The notes beneath the pieces are model-generated. The model was not told the origin of the DNA. It worked only from the letters and a program-made list of their open reading frames with translations, and did no database searches. From Candidatus Moraniibacteriota bacterium (GTDB taxonomy: Bacteria; Patescibacteriota; Minisyncoccia; Moranbacterales; UBA2206), in the NCBI GenBank assembly GCA_013334765.1, contig JAAXWW010000001.1:1-39815 (forward strand): DNA of 39,815 nucleotides, written 5' to 3'. Below, piece after piece: positions 35,244-39,815 of the stretch (within the stretch, counting starts at the first letter, position 1; each line of letters opens with the position of its first letter). The translations under genes and the position numbers were made by a program.

Positions 35244-35750
35244 TTATTTCAGGCTATTGAGCCGCACTAGTTTGAATAGATCATTTTTTGTGTTCCAGAT
35301 GGCGAATGTCGGCGGATAGTGTTGGTTGGCGACATTCCCCGGATTCAATACCTTGCAATTTCCTATCATTTCTTCCCAAGGTTTATGGGTATGTCCATGA
35401 AAAACGAAATCGTATTTCCCAGTTTCGGCAAGTTCTCTCGCGGCTTCTGGAAAATGAACGAAGGCGACTCTTTTTCCATCGAATTCTTCTTCTCCGAAAC
35501 TTTCTAAAACTTTCGTTTTTCCGTATGCGTGATTCTTGAAGAGCTCTTCCGGGAAATGTCTTTGGTCGGCGTTTCCGAGCGCGAAGAATATCTCTCCTGA
35601 AAAGTTCTCGTTGAGATGGCCAAGCGTTTCAACTGTCATCAGGTCTCCGCAGCAGATCATCTTTCCTATTTTTTCTTTACGACAATAGTCCAATACTTTT
35701 TCAAGATTAGGGATATTGTCGTGGATGTCCGAGATTATGGCGATATGCAT
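35244..35750 (-). CDS. YfcE/MJ0936-family metallophosphoesterase
   Basis: ISDIHDN, CCGDLMT, GNAD, FHGHTHKP. Confidence 0.92.
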   Translation of the reverse strand: MHIAIISDIHDNIPNLEKVLDYCRKEKIGKMICCGDLMTVETLGHLNENFSGEIFFALGNADQRHFPEELFKNHAYGKTKVLESFGEEEFDGKRVAFVHFPEAARELAETGKYDFVFHGHTHKPWEEMIGNCKVLNPGNVANQHYPPTFAIWNTKNDLFKLVRLNSLK

Positions 35751-35754
35751 GGGT

Positions 35755-36582
35755 TTATTTCTTATGGCGGATTCCTTTCAAAAGGGCGATATCTTCTTTG
35801 ACCGCGTCATGTTCGGTTTCCAGGATCATGGAAATATCATGTTCTTTGGCGAACGCTATTATTTTTTCAAAAGCTCCAAGGCCGATTTCGCCTTTCCCGA
35901 TATGTTCGTGGCGGTCTTTTTTCGAAGCGAACGCGGTTTTGGAATCATTGGCATGAATGAGTTTTATTTTTTCCAGGCCGATTTCTTCGCCTATTTTCCC
36001 CAGTGTATTTTCAGTATCGCGCCAATCGTATCCCGAGGCGAACGAATGCTGCGTGTCAAGGCATGTTCCTGTCAGCTTCGGGTGAGCGACGCCTTTCAGG
36101 ATGCGACTTATTTCCAAAAAATTATCGCCGATTATTTTCCCGGCACCGGCGCTGTTTTCGATGAGAAGCTCAGCGCTTCCGGCATATCCGTCGAGGGATT
36201 TTCTGAACATCTCGATGGTCTTTTCTATGGCGGCGTCCTTTTCCATTTCTCCGGCTGATCCGAGATGGGTCATGACATATCTGGCGCCGAGAAGGGATGC
36301 GCGCTCCAGTTCTTCGCGGATGACTTTTGCTGAACCATAGCGGATGCGGTTGTTTTCGGAGGCCAGGTTTATATAATAGGGGGTGTGAACGACAGTAAGT
36401 CTGATTTTATATTCGGATATGTTGCGCTGAAAGGATTCTAAAAGGCCGTCAGTGATTTCAGGCGCATTCCCGCCGCGAGGCGAGCGGGTGAATATCTGCA
36501 TCGCTTCAGCCCCAAGCGAAGACGCGCGTTCAGGCGCCTTGTCTATTCCTCCAGCAATTGAAACGTGGCAGCCGATCAGCAT
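35755..36582 (-). CDS. nfo: Endonuclease IV (AP endonuclease)
   Basis: GCHVSIAGGIDKAPERA, CLDTQHSFASGYD, HANDSKTAFASKKDRHEHIGKGEIG. Confidence 0.95.
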   Translation of the reverse strand: MLIGCHVSIAGGIDKAPERASSLGAEAMQIFTRSPRGGNAPEITDGLLESFQRNISEYKIRLTVVHTPYYINLASENNRIRYGSAKVIREELERASLLGARYVMTHLGSAGEMEKDAAIEKTIEMFRKSLDGYAGSAELLIENSAGAGKIIGDNFLEISRILKGVAHPKLTGTCLDTQHSFASGYDWRDTENTLGKIGEEIGLEKIKLIHANDSKTAFASKKDRHEHIGKGEIGLGAFEKIIAFAKEHDISMILETEHDAVKEDIALLKGIRHKK

Positions 36583-36694
36583 AGCATTTAAAGTTTCTTA
36601 TTATATGTTTGCGTATGCCATCCTTTGCCTAAAAGGCGCAAAAAACATGACGCGCGACATATACAAAATACCATATTTCGATGGCAAAATACAG

Positions 36695-37681
36695 CTATTC
36701 TATTCTCCAGCCGTCTTCTGTTTCGACTATCTTTCCTTTGATTTCGAATCCTGAAGCAAGCTTGTGCCCGCCGCCTCCGAATTGGGCGGCTATCTTGGAA
36801 ACATCCATGTCTTTGTATTTCTCGCTCCGGAGGCTTCCTTTTATGATGCCGTTATCGCGTTCGGAAAGGATGAGAGCGAATTTCGTTCCAGGAACGGTAT
36901 TCAGGATGCTCGCGACCTGAGCGATATCTTCAGAAGTCGCTTCGCATTCCTCAAGGTCGTTTTTGGTGAGAGCGGAAACTATCATTCCGTTTTTGGGGTT
37001 TATTTTGGCCTTGTCAAAAGCCCTTCCCCAAAGCTTGAGAGTGGATATCTTCTTATTGCTGAAAGAAGTTTCGACTATTTTCGATATTTGCGCGCCTTCT
37101 TTCATCAGGCTTGAAACTGCGTCGAGAACCTCAGGCGTAGTGTTGGAATGCTGGAGCATGCCTGTGTCGGAAAGGATCCCAAGCATGAGAGCCGTCGCGC
37201 CTTTCCTGCTGATTTTGACCTCGCTGAATCGGAACAAGTCATATATGATCTGACAGACAGAGGAATACGCGGGATCTATTATGTTTATGTCTCCGCGGAT
37301 GCTGATGTCAGGATGGTGGTCGATAAGGGCCGTTATCTGATCCGGTCCCAAAGAAGGAATCAGTTTTTCGAAACCTCTTTCAACGCTATCGGTTGCGATC
37401 AGGAGCTTGTATTTGCCGATTTCGAGCTGATCCGGATGGATGAATTCTTCTTGGAAAAGAGGCAGGAAGAAAGAAGGGAACTGGTCGAAGCAGCAGATGT
37501 CGGAGCGTCCGCCCAGAGCCTGGATATATTCCTTGAGCGCGACAACCGATCCTACGGTGTCGCCGTCCGGAGACGAGTGCGCGAAAAGAAGGATTCTTTC
37601 GGAACCTTTTATGGCATAGTTGAGAGTATGGAAATCTTTGGCGAATTTGTGCATCTGGTTGGGTCTAGCCGGCTTTATCAA
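36695..37681 (-). CDS. DHH-family phosphoesterase (NrnA/RecJ-like)
   Basis: HSSPDGDTVGS, DHHPD, GGGGHKLASGFEI. Confidence 0.92.
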   Translation of the reverse strand: MIKPARPNQMHKFAKDFHTLNYAIKGSERILLFAHSSPDGDTVGSVVALKEYIQALGGRSDICCFDQFPSFFLPLFQEEFIHPDQLEIGKYKLLIATDSVERGFEKLIPSLGPDQITALIDHHPDISIRGDINIIDPAYSSVCQIIYDLFRFSEVKISRKGATALMLGILSDTGMLQHSNTTPEVLDAVSSLMKEGAQISKIVETSFSNKKISTLKLWGRAFDKAKINPKNGMIVSALTKNDLEECEATSEDIAQVASILNTVPGTKFALILSERDNGIIKGSLRSEKYKDMDVSKIAAQFGGGGHKLASGFEIKGKIVETEDGWRIE

Positions 37682-37739
37682 AAAAAGCGACCGGGATATG
37701 GCCGCACCGAACGATCTTATAGCTGCCCTTGCCGGGCCT

Positions 37740-38069
37740 TTATAATTCCTTTAGGATATCTTCCACTTTCTGCGCTTCTGACTCGGTCGAGTCGATGAGG
37801 AAAGTGACGCGGGGAATCGGCTTCATATTCAGTTTTTTGTTGAGATTCCCCTGGATGCGGTAGATTTCATTCTGGAGGGCTTTTTTCGCGTATCCCGTCT
37901 CTTTTTCCGGGAAAATACTAACGAATACACGAGTATAGCGAAGATCAGGACTCGTGTCAACCTTGGAAATCGTGATGAAAACACCCGATTTCATATTGAG
38001 TTCCCGGGAGATGATTTCTCCCAGATGATTTTTTATAAGTTCGTTTATCTTTTCAACTCTAAGAGACAT
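37740..38069 (-). CDS. rbfA: Ribosome-binding factor A
   Basis: MSLRVEKINELIKNHLGEIISREL; adjacent to infB. Confidence 0.9.
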   Translation of the reverse strand: MSLRVEKINELIKNHLGEIISRELNMKSGVFITISKVDTSPDLRYTRVFVSIFPEKETGYAKKALQNEIYRIQGNLNKKLNMKPIPRVTFLIDSTESEAQKVEDILKEL

Positions 38070-38080
38070 GTGGCGTTTTG

Positions 38081-39815
38081 TTAGAGGGTTTTCTTCTTAA
38101 GCTCCTCTTTGTATGAAGTGAGGATATCATCTTCTTTTATCTTGGTTTCTCCTAGGAACGTTATGCCGCATTCCTTGTTTTTGGCGCATTCATCCACGTT
38201 GACCTTGTTTTCCTGGAGATTTCCTAGTTTTCCCTTGCCGATCACGCGGTCTTCGCGAACGACTTCAATAAGCGAATCATTCACGATCTTGCCGCTCAAT
38301 ATCTTTCCTCCGACGATCATATCTTTCTTGCCGGTCTTGAATACGGCGAGCACTTTCAATTTTCCGAACTCGGTGCGCTCATATTCTTCAGGAAGGAGGG
38401 CAGTGAGCCTGGCTTTGATATCCTCAACCAGCTCATAGATGATCTTGTATGTCTTGATTTCGACTTTGCTGGCTTCGGCCATTCTCTTGGCGACAGGCGT
38501 CGTCTCGACATTGAAGCCGAAAACGACCGAATTGGAGCTTGATCCGAACCGGATGTCCGACTCGGTGATGTTCCCGATTCCGAGCGAGACGTAGTCGATA
38601 GCGACCTCGTCTGATTTTATTTCGCTAAGAATCTGCTGGATGGCTTCAAGAGAACCTTGAACGTCTGATTTCAATATCACGTTGAGCTTTATGGTCTTCT
38701 CGTTTTCGATCGATTTGTATATGGTTTTCGCCGTGACTGAATTCAGCTTATCCTCCGTCGATCCCTTCATGTGTTCCATCTGTGTTCTGGCTTGCGATTT
38801 GCTGCTGGCGACCTGGAGGATGTCGTTCGTGTTGGGGGTGGCGTTGAGTCCGATCAGGCTTATCGGCATCGATGGTCCGGCCTGGAGGACTCTTTTTCCA
38901 GTGAAGTCCTCGATTCTTCGCACGCGTCCGAAAGTTTCCCCGGCGATGATGTCCTGCCCTTCCTTGAGCGTGCCGGTCTTCACGAGAATAGTCGAAACCG
39001 GGCCTTTATTAGGATCAAGATGCGCTTCCAGAACCACGCCGAGCGCATCGCGTTCGTGGATTGCTTTGAAATCCTCCACTTCCGAGAGAAGCAGGATGTT
39101 GTCCAAAAGCTCATCGATCCCGATGTTCTGCTTGGCGCTTATTTTCGAACTCAGGACTTGTCCGCCCCATTCTTCGAGGAGGATTCCGTTTTCAGCCAGT
39201 TCCTGCTTGACGCGCTGAACATTGGCTTCGGGTTTGTCTATCTTGTTTATGGCGACAACGGTCGGTATTTTCTTAGCAAGCAGGTATTCGATAACTTCCT
39301 TGGTCTGAGGCCTTACTCCGTCGTCTGCCGCTACGACCAGGACCGCGATGTCAGCGATGGATACCCCGCGTTCACGCATGGCACTGAAGGCTTCATGTCC
39401 CGGAGTGTCGATGAAGGTTATGAGCTCTCCTTTCTTCCTGACCTGATAGGCGCTTATGTGTTGGGTTATTCCGCCGCTTTCTCCTAGGGCAACGCTGGTT
39501 TTCCTGATGGTGTCGAGAAGGGTTGTCTTTCCGTGGTCGACATGGCCGAGAATAGTGACGATTGGTGGGCGCTTTTTCAGATTCTCGTCAGACGCTCTTT
39601 CTTTCTTGACGATTTCCAACAGTTTCTCAAGCGTCATCCTGGTTTCAGCTTCTCTCACTTCCTCTTCCACTTTGTATCCGAGATCCTGGGCTATTATAGA
39701 GGCGGTTTCGAAATCTATGCGTTCGTTGATAGTGGCCAAAATGCCGTTTTTCATGAGTTCGGTTATGACGATGTTGACCGGCATGTCCAAAACCTCGCTG
39801 AATTTCTTCACGGTG
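38081..39815 (-). CDS. infB: Translation initiation factor IF-2 (5' end at or beyond window edge)
   Basis: [48 protein letters not shown]. Confidence 0.96.
   Translation of the reverse strand, partial: TVKKFSEVLDMPVNIVITELMKNGILATINERIDFETASIIAQDLGYKVEEEVREAETRMTLEKLLEIVKKERASDENLKKRPPIVTILGHVDHGKTTLLDTIRKTSVALGESGGITQHISAYQVRKKGELITFIDTPGHEAFSAMRERGVSIADIAVLVVAADDGVRPQTKEVIEYLLAKKIPTVVAINKIDKPEANVQRVKQELAENGILLEEWGGQVLSSKISAKQNIGIDELLDNILLLSEVEDFKAIHERDALGVVLEAHLDPNKGPVSTILVKTGTLKEGQDIIAGETFGRVRRIEDFTGKRVLQAGPSMPISLIGLNATPNTNDILQVASSKSQARTQMEHMKGSTEDKLNSVTAKTIYKSIENEKTIKLNVILKSDVQGSLEAIQQILSEIKSDEVAIDYVSLGIGNITESDIRFGSSSNSVVFGFNVETTPVAKRMAEASKVEIKTYKIIYELVEDIKARLTALLPEEYERTEFGKLKVLAVFKTGKKDMIVGGKILSGKIVNDSLIEVVREDRVIGKGKLGNLQENKVNVDECAKNKECGITFLGETKIKEDDILTSYKEELKKKTL

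Noticed and set aside
1-39815. CRISPR array
   Set aside because: No regularly spaced direct repeats with unique spacers and no cas genes recognised

Overview
The window looks like a chromosomal segment of a Patescibacteria/CPR-type bacterium. That is inferred from gene style only; no database search was possible. Housekeeping genes include gyrA, cca, rarA, folD, an rluD-like gene, rplS, nfo, type-4 UDG, rbfA and infB. There are 11 tRNA genes, a glycosyltransferase cluster, and an accessory stretch at about 21.2-26.4 kb with orphan small ORFs, a TrmB-type regulator and an HTH-Fic protein. The strongest unusual signals are: (1) At 29.0-33.4 kb, an OmpR-type response regulator, a 35-aa peptide ORF ending ...NAPWG, a multi-TM histidine kinase, and a terpenoid-cyclase/isoprenoid-synthase-like protein carrying DLDD, DDFYD and NDDAHDWEED motifs. 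Four TTTAT repeats at exactly 11-bp spacing lie upstream of the peptide. The layout resembles a ComQXPA-style signalling locus with an isoprenoid-modified Trp peptide (hypothesis). (2) Eight parS-like palindromes (TGTTCCACGTGGAACA) packed into 1.1 kb inside an O-antigen-ligase-like ORF and read in all three frames. (3) A tRNA-Phe(GAA) gene interrupted between U33 and G34 by a ~299-nt group I intron. Further observations include a G9-tract frameshift in a methyltransferase, a 154-bp inverted-repeat element, two independent structured-RNA transcription units, a pair of covarying structured direct repeats, and an apparently leaderless Fic gene with an operator palindrome inside its promoter.
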